Part shown: piece after piece, positions 22,995-34,542 of the stretch
Layout: each line of letters opens with the position of its first letter
Numbering within the stretch: the stretch's first letter is position 1
Origin: Metallyticus violacea
Lineage: Eukaryota; Arthropoda; Insecta; Mantodea; Metallyticidae
Assembly (NCBI GenBank): GCA_030762175.1
Contig: CM060831.1
Span: 7,066,001-7,130,000 of the forward strand
Direction: 5' to 3'
DNA length: 64,000 bases
The notes under the pieces: model-generated
What the model saw: the letters and a program-made list of their open reading frames with translations, nothing else
Database searches by the model: none
Told to the model about the DNA's origin: nothing
Position numbers and translations under genes: made by a program

Positions 22995-24140
22995 CACGAC
23001 GAGATTAAAAACGTAATGATATAATTAGAAACGAATTATTGTGTAATTTAAATAATGATGAAATAAAGGACATTTGACTTGGTTATATTATTCGAATGAA
23101 AATCAACAAACTAGAATGTGATCGGAACATCTTTAGGATGATGATAAATGAGCATACAGAATAGCGAAATTACTTGCTGGTGGAAAATAGTTTAAATTGT
23201 ATAACGAAACAACACAAAGCCTTTTTAAGAATATAATTAAACTGGAAGTTGATATTTAATAAACTCTGCACTCAAATCAAACATACCTCCAAAGTTGTGA
23301 AAGGTTATAATAAATAATTATTTATAGAGTAAATAACATAAAACAGAAATGATGACAAATAAAGGAACGAGTGTTTTAAAAGTTGTTTTCATCTGCAAGG
23401 TAAACTCCGAATACCACGTTTTTTGTAAAATAAGGATATAATTGTTGGGAAAGTACGCACATTATGGAAGGCTCTCCCTGCTTTCAGAGAGAGTCTCTTT
23501 TGGCCTAGATAATTACTGACGACTGGACTGGTATTTATGTCTTTTTGTGTCACTTCTTGGAACCTCGGCATCTTCCTAAAGGTGATTTATAATCAAACGC
23601 TCGGCTCTGCAATTAAACGCGACGCCAGAGACATCTGGAGAGTTGGCAATCTTCATTTAAAGGTGGGGGTGGGTGTTTTCATCTACTGGGGCTCAGAGTA
23701 GAGCGGCTTATCTCCTCTTCTGCATGATATAACTGGAGAACTTCCTAGCAGCTCTGTTATATCCTGAGAACCGATATAAAGAGTTCTTGCAGACCCCCCC
23801 CCCCCTTTCCTCTTCTTTTCCTGCAATATGTGCGCTGATGATGTTGGGTAAATTACGATATTTAAAACTATCATAGCACACTGGTTTACACCTTTTATAC
23901 TTTAATGTTTTCTAGAAGGCCTTGTATGCAGTAGCCAAATGTGGCTTTTTGTATAGGATAGCTCGAGATATCCGATGTCGAAACTAACGGAATGTCCACT
24001 TTATGATAAACATAGCATGAAAACGGATCTGTAATAATATAATTTTTTTTTTTCGTGTAAAAATTATGGCCTTGTGACTATAATAATAACATGCTCCAAG
24101 TTTTCCCTTGAGGTTACTCATGAAAACAAAAATTTTGAAA
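22995..24140. other. Unassigned DNA with a C-run
   Basis: No recognised gene. A 60-codon minus-strand frame at 23389-23571 has no known motif. A homopolymer C-run of about 14 bases lies near 23795. Confidence 0.45.
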
Positions 24141-24398
24141 TCTGTCCTGGTGGTCTACAGATAACCATACTTGCCTCGTAGACCCAAGATCGCGGGTTCA
24201 ATCCCTGCCAGGGTCGAAGGATTTTTCGGGCGAAAATCTTAAGTACCTTCGGAAGGGAAATAATGCCATGAGTCCCACAACTTTATGACACGTAAAAGAA
24301 CCTCACGCCTGAAGGAAGAGGCCTCTGAGCAAAATTTGTCTACCGTTTCAAGTCTTGAATTGAATAGGACGCTGATGACCTCAGATGTTATAAAGCGT
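24141..24398 (+). mobile_element. SINE A copy, fused to a SINE B fragment
   Basis: Head TCCTGGTGGTCTACAGATAA with GCGGGTTCAATCCCTGCCAG, body and ACGCTGATGACCTCAGATG module all present. It ends at ATAAAGCG, and the next base belongs to the interior of a SINE B in the opposite orientation, with no A-tail between. Confidence 0.9.
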
Positions 24399-24512
24399 AA
24401 AACCTGGAAAAACCCCCAAATCAGACGGATGCTTATGTTGGCAATCGAACCCCAGACCCCAGACCTTCCGCTCACATATCTGCGCCTTTACGTACTTGGC
24501 CACCTGTGGCGG
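24399..24512 (-). mobile_element. SINE B head fragment
   Basis: Minus-strand head (ACAGGTGGCCAAGTACGTAA, then the B-box GTTCGATTGCC) and the start of the body up to CCAGGTTTT. The remainder of SINE B is missing, replaced by the SINE A 3' end. Confidence 0.8.
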
Positions 24513-24989
24513 TAGTTTATGTAATGTGTCTTAACCAGGGCTAGAATTTATATGTGAATACCTATTTCTTTTTTCATTACTTACTAAATTAGTCACCTAT
24601 TTACATATGAGCATTTGACATGGTTTAAAACATATTTCATTCTCCTTATTTGACTATATTTCTAGGTATTCTGAGATATTTTCAAAATATCTGAGAATAA
24701 AGCTCAAAATGATGGCATAGTATTTTGAAATTATTTTTAAACACTAATGCAGTTTGTCCAGCGATGTTCCAATGCCTTTATCCCATTATGAAAATTTAAT
24801 ACTGCGAAATACGCCTCAACTGATGATTTAAGCTCATCATCGGACGAACATTTCTTTCCACCAAGGACTTTTCTGTTATGGGAACAGATGGAGGGGATTA
24901 CGGCGGATGTGGCTGCAAACTTTACCCTAATTAATGCATTTTGGTCATTGCTACCACATATGCTTGAGGGCGAGCAATGATAAACCCGG

Positions 24990-25600
24990 TCTTTTCTTCA
25001 AAAGGTCCAAATGTTAATATAACACGCTGCAATGTTAGATATTCCAGTGGGGGGAAAAATTATAACCATAACATACTTGACATCACAGAAAACCGACACC
25101 TTGATCTTCCCGGCCGATTTCACACAAGGCGGTGGAGAGTCGTGATGCTTCCGTTGTTTTGTTTCAGGTATGCATCCGTGTTTCATCTTTGGCCAACGGG
25201 CAAAACGGGAAAAACTTTGCTGAGATATTTGCACTCTGGTTAGCTTTTGATCCTGAGTTAGCAGTCGCGCAACCCATCTTGCTGATAATGCTTTCATACA
25301 TAATTATTCCCTCAAAATGTGAAATACGCGTTCCCCTAAAAATACCCAAAGCTTCAACAATTTCGAACACTTTTAATCGGCGATTCTCCAGAACCATGTC
25401 GTGCACCTTATGGATTGTGGTTGTCCGCTGCGTGGGTCATCTTCCAAGCTTTCCTGGCAGTGCTTAAACTCCATGATTCACTTGATAAGGTCGAAAATGT
25501 AGATGCAGAGTCCCCTAGAGTGTTTGTCATATCTGTATGAATTAAACCCTTCTTTACCAAGTACTTAATAACTGCACGATGTTCAATATTTGAATGCAAA
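24990..25600 (-). pseudogene. Mariner relic, N-terminal half (IEHRAVIKYL type)
   Basis: From right to left on the minus strand: NIEHRAVIKYLVKKGLIHTD, MTNTLGDSASTFSTLS (N-terminal domain, 25599-25480), then a compressed region, MHDMVLENRRLKVFEIVEAL (second helix-turn-helix, from 25406), and MKALSARWVARLLTQDQKLT at 25297. After that the sequence resembles ISQQ...FARWPK and, further left, PETKQRKHHDS and KSAGKIKVSVFCDVKY, which match the YTPETK and SAGKVM.TVFWD segments. The first catalytic Asp block is not seen and the second and third are beyond the left edge of similarity. Confidence 0.78.
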
Positions 25601-25609
25601 AAACCGCCA

Positions 25610-28030
25610 TACCATTAGTATTCTAGATCAATGCAATGCATGTATTATTGCACAAATATTTCTGTGGATAAAGGCGGGTTTGATTAAAAAAAAAACTGCT
25701 TCGGATATACTGCTGCGCTGTGTGGTCATTTCGAAAACTTTTAAAATGACCATTACACATTTTTGCATTAGTGAAGATGTCTTTACATAATTCAATGTTT
25801 TATTTGAAACATTTTCCATGTTTTATGATCTCATATTTGATTTTATTAGCATCGTAAGGTCATTTTCCATTAAATGTTGAAAGCAGGAAGCCAATCATTA
25901 CTAGAGGGGGGCGCTTGGTTACACGCAGTACAACAGTGAAGTCATCGAGACTGTTCGGCAAGACTGACAGCGCTGTTTTAATTGAATCCTCTATGTCCAT
26001 TGTTGGTGATAAAATAACAAAAACTTAAATAGCACATAGCACTGAGAAAAGTGACAGAACATCTCAACTGTTGCAGCAGAAGTAAAGAAAGTGAATTTGT
26101 ACACAATGCTAGCCAAGGATCAAGTAAATATCAGTAGAATTTTAAGAGATAAATGTAGTTTCACATTTGAGCAATTAAAACAATATTTTGTGCTCCAATG
26201 CTATGTACCAAAATGCTGTACTTATTTTAATACAAATATCTAGAAATTAACTTCTCGTTCTTTTTATAAACAATGACAATCCACTTTAATTATACTATAT
26301 TAAGATCGTGAAATTTGCATAAAATAAGACATTTTCTGCATTATTTTGCCCATTTTTATAACCATTTCATCGATATTTTACTCCATATGTTGATAGCTTT
26401 CAATCATATGTGTATACCTTTGAGCAAAAAGAGTCTCCCTAAATTCTACGTGTCGATCGGAAACTTGGTGAATGCACAAGGAACTACTGGCACACTGTAC
26501 TGAGCGCTTTGCCTGCTAAAGTAGTGGTCGTAACCATAACATCTGGACACAGAAAACTTTGGAGGAATATCAGTGTTCAAGCGATTTAGAAGGCAATTGC
26601 TCTTCGGCGTAAGCTCCTGGGTTCAAATCCCAAACGACGTTTTTGCTTTATTTTTTATTATTGGTTTTACAGGTGTATATGCACAATATCATATTATACT
26701 TTAACTTATCATTTAAATGTTGACATTACTTATGCATACACAAAAACGTAATCACAAACTAACGCATTCTTTACAAATAACTAAATAAATACATGAACAG
26801 AAATCTTTATCTTCTGAACACACAGAAACAAACGCAAATTAATATCGAACCCTCAGCATGTATAACTACCCTAAATCTTTAGGGCATAGATTATATCAGA
26901 TTTCTACAGTAGTGTAGAAGAGAGGCTACAACATTCCTGAATTTGTGCTCATATGCCATCTTTTATCCTTCTTGCCTGTCTAGGGAATGTGTGTGCAGCA
27001 TTTTGCATTTAGATGGGTTACAAATACTAAAGGCAATGTTATAATATGCATAATATATCCATGTTAAAGCTTGCTGTGTATGGCAAACAATATTTCAAAA
27101 CTAATTTGTTATAATATGTTACAAAGGTTTATTTAAAAAATGATTCATGCCGGGAGGCGAACCTACGCTCTTAATTATGGCAGCACTGCACAGAGTAAAC
27201 GAAATAACACACACTAGACAGCGTCTTTAGTGCACGCCATATAACACAACTGCTGCAGTGACTTCACAGCTTTTGAACCGCCTGTAACGAGCCGATTTAG
27301 AAGAATTTTGCGTTCAGGAAATGACTCGTTATTTTGTCAAACGGTATACACATTTAACCTTATTATTACATATAAATATTAGCGCTGATTATAGCAATTA
27401 GGTTCATGCTAAAATGTTTATTTTTTTAAACAATCAAGCACATTTACGTCCTCTTTTGTTATTACTTCACGTTTTCGTACAACTGCATTCATGCATGACA
27501 CTGAGCACTGCTTCCCAAACGCAAAAAGGTGCCATATCAGAGCCGTATGAGGGGTGTAGAACAGCTTCTCAATTGTTTGCGACGTGCCTTATTTTTTAGT
27601 GTGTCTAAATATTTGGTAGGAAATATTTAATGCCGGTCTAGTAACCCTAGAAGAAATTTGACCGGTATCCGCTTTACCGCCTGTCGGTGAGCACTGAAAT
27701 GTCAATGTGCAGCATTACTACACCTAGCGACAGGTTTAATTAAACATTCCATCAAGAGTGATGTCGATCAGTGTCGCTCTTGCTAATGAAATTCTTGAGA
27801 GGTGTAACGAAGCATTCTTTTCGTAAAGTACCCTCCTTCCTTTTCATTCGACTTCATACATTCACTCGCTGCCTGCTCTTTGATGTTACTCAGGAAATCA
27901 TTTTGCAAACACTCTACTGCATGTAGGTGCTCTACTTGAACCCCACACTCTCATAGGTACAGTCTCTTCACGCTTAATATTCTCGTGCTAAGCTACCGTC
28001 CTCAACAGCAAATCAGAAGTGACTTGAAAA
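25610..28030. other. Mostly unassigned DNA with two tRNA-like B-boxes
   Basis: At about 26625, plus strand, CTGGGTTCAAATCCCAAACG looks like a tRNA T-arm; at about 27160, minus strand, AGGTTCGCCTCCCGG does too. Both may be remains of tRNA-derived SINEs, but I could not fold either into a complete tRNA. Nothing else is recognised in this 2.4 kb. Confidence 0.4.
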
Positions 28031-28031
28031 C

Positions 28032-29071
28032 ACGAGAGCTGTCCAATAAAAATGATCATAACATATCATAATTTTATGAGTTTTCTCAAAGTAGTCCCCG
28101 TTGAAAGCAACGCACTTGTCCGAGCGTTTCTACCAGTCTTGTATTTAATAGGTACTATAAAATATTCAGAAAAACATGCGCGATATTAGGCCGTGCATTA
28201 TTGGGTGCGGCATCTGTTGTTGTTGTTGTTGTTGAAATGTGGACTTTAGCGCGTGATATAACCTTGCAGACTTTTCAGGACATCTTGTTGTGTTGGCCAG
28301 TTACAATTCTCAGTCCAAGCAACCCCTTTTCCTCATCTCTCCTAAAATTGGACAGAGAGGAATAAGGAAAGTAGTTGCATTAATTACCGGACTTGATCAT
28401 TTCATCTGAAATACTAAACATCTGTGTAAAGTGCGACTCTGCAGAGATGAACTCATTTGCAGATTGTGCAAACAGAATGAAGAGGCTACCTGTTCAATTG
28501 CCCACTCCTGGTAAGAAGGAGACTCTTTCTATAACCAGGGGAGACCTGAGAACGAACGCTGACATTGGAACCAAGAATACTGCACCTTGTTCAAGCAACA
28601 GATTTTGGAAAACAGTGAAAGAGTTTCTTCCCGTGGAGTTGCACAATAAGCTTTTTAGGTCTACCAACCTCCCCGTTAGCTAAACTAATCTTCAGTTGTG
28701 TGTGCAGTGTGTGTACTACATGATGGTAAGCCATTTGTTTAATATGTAAAAATTAGATAATTACTAACCTTCCCTGCAGAAGCAACCACTTTTTATTCTT
28801 TTTTGGGGAAAAGGTTATCACAAGTGCTTCAATGTTTGCTCTCTGAAGTAGTTAAATTTCTTCAGCAGTGATTATCTTAGAAATAAGCTCTGCAACTTCC
28901 TGTAATATCATCTTGAACTGCATGCAAACCTGTACGCGAATGGGAATCAGCAGTCTTGGAACCACCCTGTACAAACACATCTCATATGCAACTTGTCAGT
29001 GACAAACGCAGTTGGCAAATGAAATTGTGCCTGTAAAAATTAATGAGTACTTTTATTGAACAGCTTTGTAG
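28032..29071 (-). mobile_element. Mariner M4 relic with an unrelated middle
   Basis: Left end AGCTGTCCAATAAAAATGAT and right end (reversed) AGCTGTTCAATAAAAGTACT are M4 terminal repeats. Bases 28032-28155 match the 3' untranslated part of the copy at 7540 (TTTCTCAAAGTAGTCCCC, CGAGCGTTTCTACCAGTCTT). Bases 28855-29045 match its helix-turn-helix region. Between them, 28165-28855 does not resemble the M4 transposase; it includes a (TTG)n run and a 96-codon open frame without known motifs. It is therefore either extremely decayed or a replaced or inserted segment. Confidence 0.55.
28210..28231. repeat. (TTG)n microsatellite
   Basis: About seven TTG units. Confidence 0.95.
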
Positions 29072-29129
29072 AACAGGTTCAATGCTACGTTGCCTTGTAG
29101 TGCTATTGTGTAGTAAACTTGTAATGTTG

Positions 29130-29600
29130 ATTTATTTTTTATTTATGGTGCAAGAGTTAAAACAGTCGAGCTTCTCTTCCACTCTACCAGGCGAATAAGA
29201 TAAGAGTACAATAAACACAGTTATACAAAATACTGAAAAAAGCCAAATTAAATATGGATAAATGATTGTCTATCATTAATAGTCAGAAAATTGACAAAGC
29301 TAATGTTATAATTCCGCTTGATTTTCAATAATTTTTTTTTCAATTTGTCCTCCAGTACAATGGGGGATGAAGCAGGGGGAGAAGAACTTAACTGTTGTCC
29401 TTCCTAGAGCTAAGATAGCAAGTTAATCCACGCTTGAATGACTTTATTGTTCGACAATCTCTGACTTATGAAGGAAGGGAGTTCCAGATTCTGGGGACTG
29501 ACACGCTTAATAATTGAGCTGAAATGTGTTCGGTGATGAGGGATACTCAGTAAAGGCATATTAAGGGAACCAGGACGTGAAGGTTTTTCCTATCTTGTTA
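29130..29600 (-). mobile_element. LINE 3' end (same family as 21.8 kb)
   Basis: Shares CTTCTCTTCCACTCTACCAG, the spacing of the AATAATTTTT block, and reversed ORF-end sequence (ACTTATGAAGGAAGGGAGTT, CCAGATTCTGGGGACTGACA) with the 21.8-kb copy. Here the sequence corresponding to the SINE B insertion site is uninterrupted, which gives the empty-site version. It ends at about 29600. Confidence 0.75.
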
Positions 29601-29994
29601 ATGTTAACATAGGTACATTGTTCTCAGAAACTGTTTACCCTAATGCAACCAAATTTGAACGACATGTTTAATATTGTATGTGCTATAAAATGAACTAGAA
29701 TGAGAAAGTTTAACCGCTTTCTTTTGAAAATGTATTTAAAACGTTATGTGCCCTCAAAATAGTATATTTTGCAAATTATGATACCCTAAAAATTATTTTT
29801 GGGGCCTAATACCAGAGATTATAGTACACTTTATTCAAAAAACATATATGCAGATCTGTGGAAAGTTTGAAGCATGCAGTTTCTGTGGTTTATGAGGAAA
29901 GTGTACCTAAAGTCAAATAAACAAAATTTTCGGAAAAATGAATTTAAAGTTTAAAGTAAAATTTTCACACCTGTACATGATGCTAACATACCCT

Positions 29995-30600
29995 GATTGA
30001 TAGGCGTCATCCTTCCCATTGTATTGCTTGCGTTTGACATTCCTCCTCTTTATTCTTGCTTCCATAATCTTTCTTTGCGCATCAGAAACCCGTAGAGCAT
30101 CGATCAGCTTGAGAAACTTGTTCATGTTTTCTCCTGGTTCAATACCCAGACACACAAAACACTTTAATTCTACAACATGCACCATCACATGGTTCGTATC
30201 TGTAAAGCTTCCAGCTTAACACACACAGTTTTGGGTGTCCGTTCTCAAATACAGTTATTAAAACTTTCATATGGGTTCCCATGAACACACTAAGATAAAA
30301 GTTTATATCTGTCAAGCCTCTATAAACTGGTTTAATTACCTATAAAACAGCACATGGTAATGAGCGTTTATGACTGTACTGTTAACCTATCAACTGAACA
30401 TTTGCAGCCTGGTCCACACCTTTGGGGCAGAGACCACGGCAACAGCTGAAGACTTGTGAAGCTCTCCTCATATCTGTCACTTTTCCTTACACTTCTTCTA
30501 ATTGTTAATCCCTAGTAGTTCTGCAGCGAGTCTCTTTCACCGTCTGTAAGTCTACCATCAGAAAGTTTCTTTTTTCATAGACGTATGTAACTTTCTTAAT
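29995..30600 (-). pseudogene. Mutator-like (MULE) transposase C-terminal relic
   Basis: The minus strand reads KKKLSDGRLTDGERDSLQNY, stop, GLTIRRSVRK (about 30570-30480), a CPKGVD-like patch near 30420, and finally CLGIEPGENMNKFLKLIDAL, RVSDAQRKIMEARIKRRNVK, RKQYNGKDDAYQSGYV (30160-30000). This order (GxxGRLTD..ID.LQ.YYG.AIR, then CPxG, then LGI.PG.....L..ID..R...A, then a basic KRR stretch and YxxG) is that of the C-terminal half of Mutator-like transposase-related proteins in insects. That is from memory of the family, not a search. It has a stop and frameshifts. Confidence 0.55.
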
Positions 30601-30792
30601 CAACTTCCAAGCCTCTTTGGCACATGCCCAACACATTCTTACATTTTTAATTCTAATTATCATAATGGTTGTCTTCTAAAACTTTGTGGAAACCCTTATA
30701 ATAAACAACGGTGAAAGAACGGGGCGTGTCCGTCATTACAGATTTAAAAAATAAGTCCTAAATAACTTTAATAAATAAATAAACTGTATATA

Positions 30793-31722
30793 CACCGAGG
30801 GTGCTAAGCATGTATACATACTTTCACAGTAGATATCTATTATATATATATAATATACCGAGGGTGCTAAACATGTATACACACTTTCAAAGTAGATATA
30901 TATTTGATATATTTCAAAGTTGGATCGAAAAACAACAGTAATGTGTAGTATGATGTTCTGTAAACAGATGTGTTTACAGAACATACTCATACTTTAGCGT
31001 TGCTATGTGACAGGTAAATCAAAAATGAAGAAATGAAGTCAAGATTATCGTGTGATGTTCTGTAAACAGTGTGACTCTCATTACGTTATGCGTTGCTACA
31101 ACAAGATAGATTCAAGATTATCAGCGGAACAGCGGAAAGCAATTTTGAAATGGTAATGGAAAACCGAGAATATTGTTGAAATTCAAAGGCAATAGAGATG
31201 TGTGTACATAACAGAACCGCCAACGCGAGTAACAATTGCATGCATTCGAGATAAATTTGAGACTCATGGTACCGTATGCGATGTTCACAAGGGCAGATCT
31301 GGGAGACCTCGCACAGCAACAAGCCCCGCGCACTGGATCCAAGGCACTGGATAGGGCGAAGAGGTCCGATTGAGTTTCACTGAATTCTCCGGATCGACTC
31401 CGTTGGACTTCTACCTATGGGGAACTCTTAAGAATGTTGTATACCGTAGAAAATCAGCTACACTGACAGCACTTCGGGAAGAAATTGAAACGGCATGCAA
31501 TCGCTGAGGACACTTTCGCAAACGCTGCTCAATCAGTAGTTCAACGTACTCAGAAGTGTATCGACGCCGATGGTGGGCATTTTGAGCAACTGTTGTAACT
31601 GTAGAAGCGTAAGATGATTAGTGCTCATCATTTTCTGTTTGTGTGAATTCAGTTTTGTTATGTTAACACAGTGTCTTCTTTGCTTGAAGTGTGTGTACAA
31701 TTTGGCACCCTCTGTATATCTA
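30793..31722 (+). mobile_element. Internally deleted Tc1/mariner-like element (LWG type), copy 1
   Basis: The right end TTGGCACCCTCTGTA and the left end ACCGAGGGTGCTAA are inverted terminal repeats. The left terminus occurs twice, at 30793 and again at 30853. The coding region starts near 31110: LSAEQRKAILKW, RCVYITEPPTRVTIACIRDK, FETHGTVCDVHKGRSGRPRT (helix-turn-helix domain). At about 31345 it jumps to GSTPLDFYLWGTLKNVVYRR and TALREEIETAC, AEDTF, QRTQKCIDADGGHFEQLL. Most of the catalytic core is deleted. A related copy lies at 47.64 kb. Confidence 0.8.
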
Positions 31723-32024
31723 TATAATGCATAGAATGAAACGTTTGAAATAATACAACAAAAATTAAAAAATTGGAAATTTTGATATTTTTCACAGTCT
31801 GGTCCCCTTAAGGGTTCAAGGTGAGTGAATAAATGAGTGTATAAATTCAAATTAACACACATAACATTAACTTTACTACCTTCACACTAGACCACCGGAT
31901 GTGCGTGCCTTTCATAATACACAAAGAAGTGGATTACTTAAATAAAAAGGACGTAAGTCCAAGTCTCATTGTATAACGCAGTTAAAAATAATAACAACAG
32001 TATTAATAATTTATATTAACTTAA

Positions 32025-32525
32025 CATAGGCATAACCCCTTCCCCCTCTTGTGAGCAGAATAAGTGAACTGAATATCCTGACAACAGAGCCCCGCATGCC
32101 CCTTGCCCTTTGTTAGAGTCAGTAAAGGAAGGCAGAGGTACTCCTTCCTCCAAGCCCCAAGTGCTGCTACAGTTCGCCAGGATGTGCGACCTGATTCCTC
32201 TTCTCCACATAAAAGGCAAATTCTCAGTCCACTTTCACCTGAGATTCTGATGTGCTCCAAGTCTAAACCAGCGAGTTCCTGTTTAATGAGTCTGGTCCCT
32301 GTTTTGATGTACAGCTCCATCTCCCACGCATATTTTAACCCGATTTTACTTTATTTCAGATCTTTTCCCGCATTGTATGCTACCTGTCTATATCCTCCAG
32401 GCGGTTCCTGTCCTTCCTCCATACAGTTCTCCTGTTTCCTTGACCTGCTATCCAAACCGATAGTTTCCAACCCCATTCTCACTTTGAATGTCTTATTCCC
32501 TTCCAATCCAAGCTGCTCCATTCAG
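32025..32525 (-). pseudogene. LINE ORF2 C-terminus with zinc-knuckle-like tail
   Basis: The minus strand carries FKVRMGLETIGLDSRSRKQE, AWEMELYIKTGTRLIKQELA, GLDLEHIRISGESGLRICLL and CGEEESGR, continuing in another frame as HILANCSSTWGL. The CxxCGEE...H....C pattern is the degenerate zinc-binding tail found at the C-terminus of several insect LINEs. Stop and frameshift present. A 148-codon plus-strand open frame here is its antisense shadow. Confidence 0.6.
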
Positions 32526-32597
32526 CAGGTTGCTCTAATTGAAGAATGATCTCCCAGAATAATTAAACTGTCAACGGTTATTCTTTGCAATATCTCT

Positions 32598-32700
32598 GCA
32601 GTATACGGAAGCAAGACTCGATATACTGATAGGTGGAGATACGAACGATTTTAAACAGGAAAATAAGGGAATGGAATGTGTTACGTTGTTTTATAGGTAG
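32598..32700 (-). mobile_element. LINE scrap (family of 21.8 kb)
   Basis: GATACTGATAGGTGGAGATA, then GATTTTAAACAGGAAAATAA and GGGAATGGA resemble bases 22617-22675 of the 21.8-kb LINE (GATATATTGAGGGGTAGGAG, GATTTTGAACAGAAGTACAA). Only ~100 bp. Confidence 0.45.
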
Positions 32701-33279
32701 GTAGGTTGAACATTCCTTAATGAAACAGAAATGATTAGGAGTAATCTAAATAGATGTATTTAGGGGTCGTCGAACTTTATGGTCGCTGCATGCAGGTAGC
32801 AATGGAAGGTCATTATGGAACCTCGCCTGCGGGGAGAAATCGAAAGGTACATAAATTCTAATGAAAAGATCTCAGGGTGTTTAATTCAGTTACAGAAAGA
32901 TGCCCTCTCAATGTCGTCGACGCATGTTCCTGGTTTTTAATTAATGCGGCGCTTTGAAATTTCAGTCAATCTTTTGCAAAAGGTTACTCCGTCATTATCT
33001 AACGGAGCATAAGTGCTTAATTACTGTTAACTCAATTTGCCTGGAGCTGAACAGACGCGGCACAGGAAATGAGCCAAGTTCATTAATCCAACCTGCCAAG
33101 TTTTACATTAAACAGATGACACAATTCTTCAGACTCTTGTACTTGATGGGGAAGTTTGTTGTGAGATGCTTGCATAGTAAGAGCGATTTGAGATTCTATA
33201 TCCGCAGTGGTTCGTATTTGCCAGCAGAAGCTGAAAACCTTTAAGTTGCTATTTATAACCCAGCCAGACATATTATTTA

Positions 33280-33317
<38 letters not shown>
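33280..33317. repeat. (AAT)n microsatellite
   Basis: About twelve perfect AAT units, lying just left of a reversed LINE 3' end, so it may be that element's microsatellite tail. Confidence 0.95.
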
Positions 33318-33319
<2 letters not shown>

Positions 33320-33364
33320 TGGCATTTTATGTACTAGTTTTAAAATAAATATAACTATCAACAT

Positions 33365-33605
33365 ACAACTGTCGTAAGGGCCTTACGGCTGTACATGCTA
33401 ATATTGTCCTTGTAACAATCAAAATGGCCATATATTTATACACATATACACATACGTACATACATATATACATACACACATACCCACTAACATAAACACT
33501 GCACACATACAAATATAAAAAAATTAATATACTTAGTTTTCTATTAGTAATTTACACATAAATACATAAACATTAATGGAACCCATACTCTTGAACACCG
33601 AGGAA
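33365..33605 (-). mobile_element. LINE 3' untranslated end, reversed
   Basis: Reverse-complemented, this matches 34340-34540: both contain TTCAAGAGTATGGGTTCCAT/CTCAAGAGTAGCGGTTCCAT, ATTACTAATAGAAAAC/ATTATTAATAGAAAAC, ATATTAGCATGTACAGCCGT/ATATTAGCACGTACGGCCGT and GACAGTTG. It also has a TATG-rich stretch absent from the partner. It lies head to head with the plus-strand copy that follows. Confidence 0.75.
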
Positions 33606-34540
33606 TTTAATCAGGTACACAGTTTCTAAAACGGTTGCTACACATAGGGAGGGGTACCTCAAATTGTGGTGTTCTTAGAGAATTTGGTATTTCTAAAGAA
33701 AGCGTGAATTTGAAAATAAGAACAATTAAATTCTGGTTAAGGATAATGTGGGGAAGCAAGCTCTTCTTCGAGCAGTTTACCTGAGGGAACAAATTAGGAA
33801 AGGGTGAGATACGGGAAGAACATCAAAAATAAGGAAAAGTTAAGACAAAATTGGATTGGGGTATATTTGGTTAAGGGGAGAGGACATTACACGAAATAGC
33901 TGGAAAATAGTTAACAGACGTTTGCGAGATACAGTCTCAATACGGAGATATACTGCAGGCTCAAATAAATCCGGTCTGGGGGAGGGGGAATTATTTAGGT
34001 ATGTGTGGCAGAGAAGAAAGAAGCGGTCTCGCATGGTTCAGATTAGGGGCTTGGAAAGGAAAAAAAAAAACAGTTAATGCTTTCGGGGAAAGAATTTGCC
34101 CATTGAGCCGAGAAAGCGATACCTGGAAGTATATTTTGGCACAATGCAGGGAAACGCAGATTTTAAGAAATGAGCATTTATCACCGCAATTTATGAATGT
34201 CAATAGAAGTTTGAACATTTGCCGGGAAGTGTTGGTGCATGCGAGATACTCACACAATTTGGGAATATTTCTAGCGAAGACCCGACAAAGAAGGTTAATG
34301 GCTATAATGAGGGGGGGGGAGGTTTCGGAAAGCGGGTGTGAGTAAATGGAAGGGGGGCTCAAGAGTAGCGGTTCCATTTATGTTTGTGTACTTGTGTATA
34401 AAATTATTAATAGAAAACGTAAATATATCGAAGTGTTTGTATGTAGGAATGTAGACTTGTATGTATGGATGTGTAAGTATGGCTATTTTGATATTAGCAC
34501 GTACGGCCGTAAGGTCTATGAGACAGTTGTATTTATTTGA
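33606..34540 (+). pseudogene. LINE ORF2 C-terminus and 3' end
   Basis: The plus strand encodes SNCGVLREFGI, LKIRTIKFWLRIMWGS, GYIWLRGEDITRNSWKIVNR, RLRDTVSIRRYTAGSNKSGL, then (frameshifted) GLAWFRLGAWKGKKKTVNAF, GERICPLSRESDTWKYILAQ and RHARYSHNLGIFLAKTRQRR-like sequence. The run CPLC.E.D.W.HIL..C is the LINE C-terminal zinc-knuckle; here the second cysteine is Ser and the His is Tyr. After the stop at about 34345 comes the 3' untranslated region. At least two frameshifts. Confidence 0.75.
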
Positions 34541-34542
34541 AT

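Noticed and set aside
23389..23571. 60-codon minus-strand frame MPRFQEVTQKDINTSPVV...
   Set aside because: No motif, no splice context and no composition difference from its surroundings.
25724..25751. Palindrome GGTCATTT...AAATGACC
   Set aside because: Short and AT-rich; no transposon end or binding site recognised.
26590..26650. Possible tRNA gene with GGGTTCAAATCCC
   Set aside because: Only the T-arm half is convincing; no acceptor stem closes.
32103..32549. 148-codon plus-strand open frame
   Set aside because: Antisense shadow of a LINE C-terminus with a recognisable CGEE zinc-knuckle on the minus strand.
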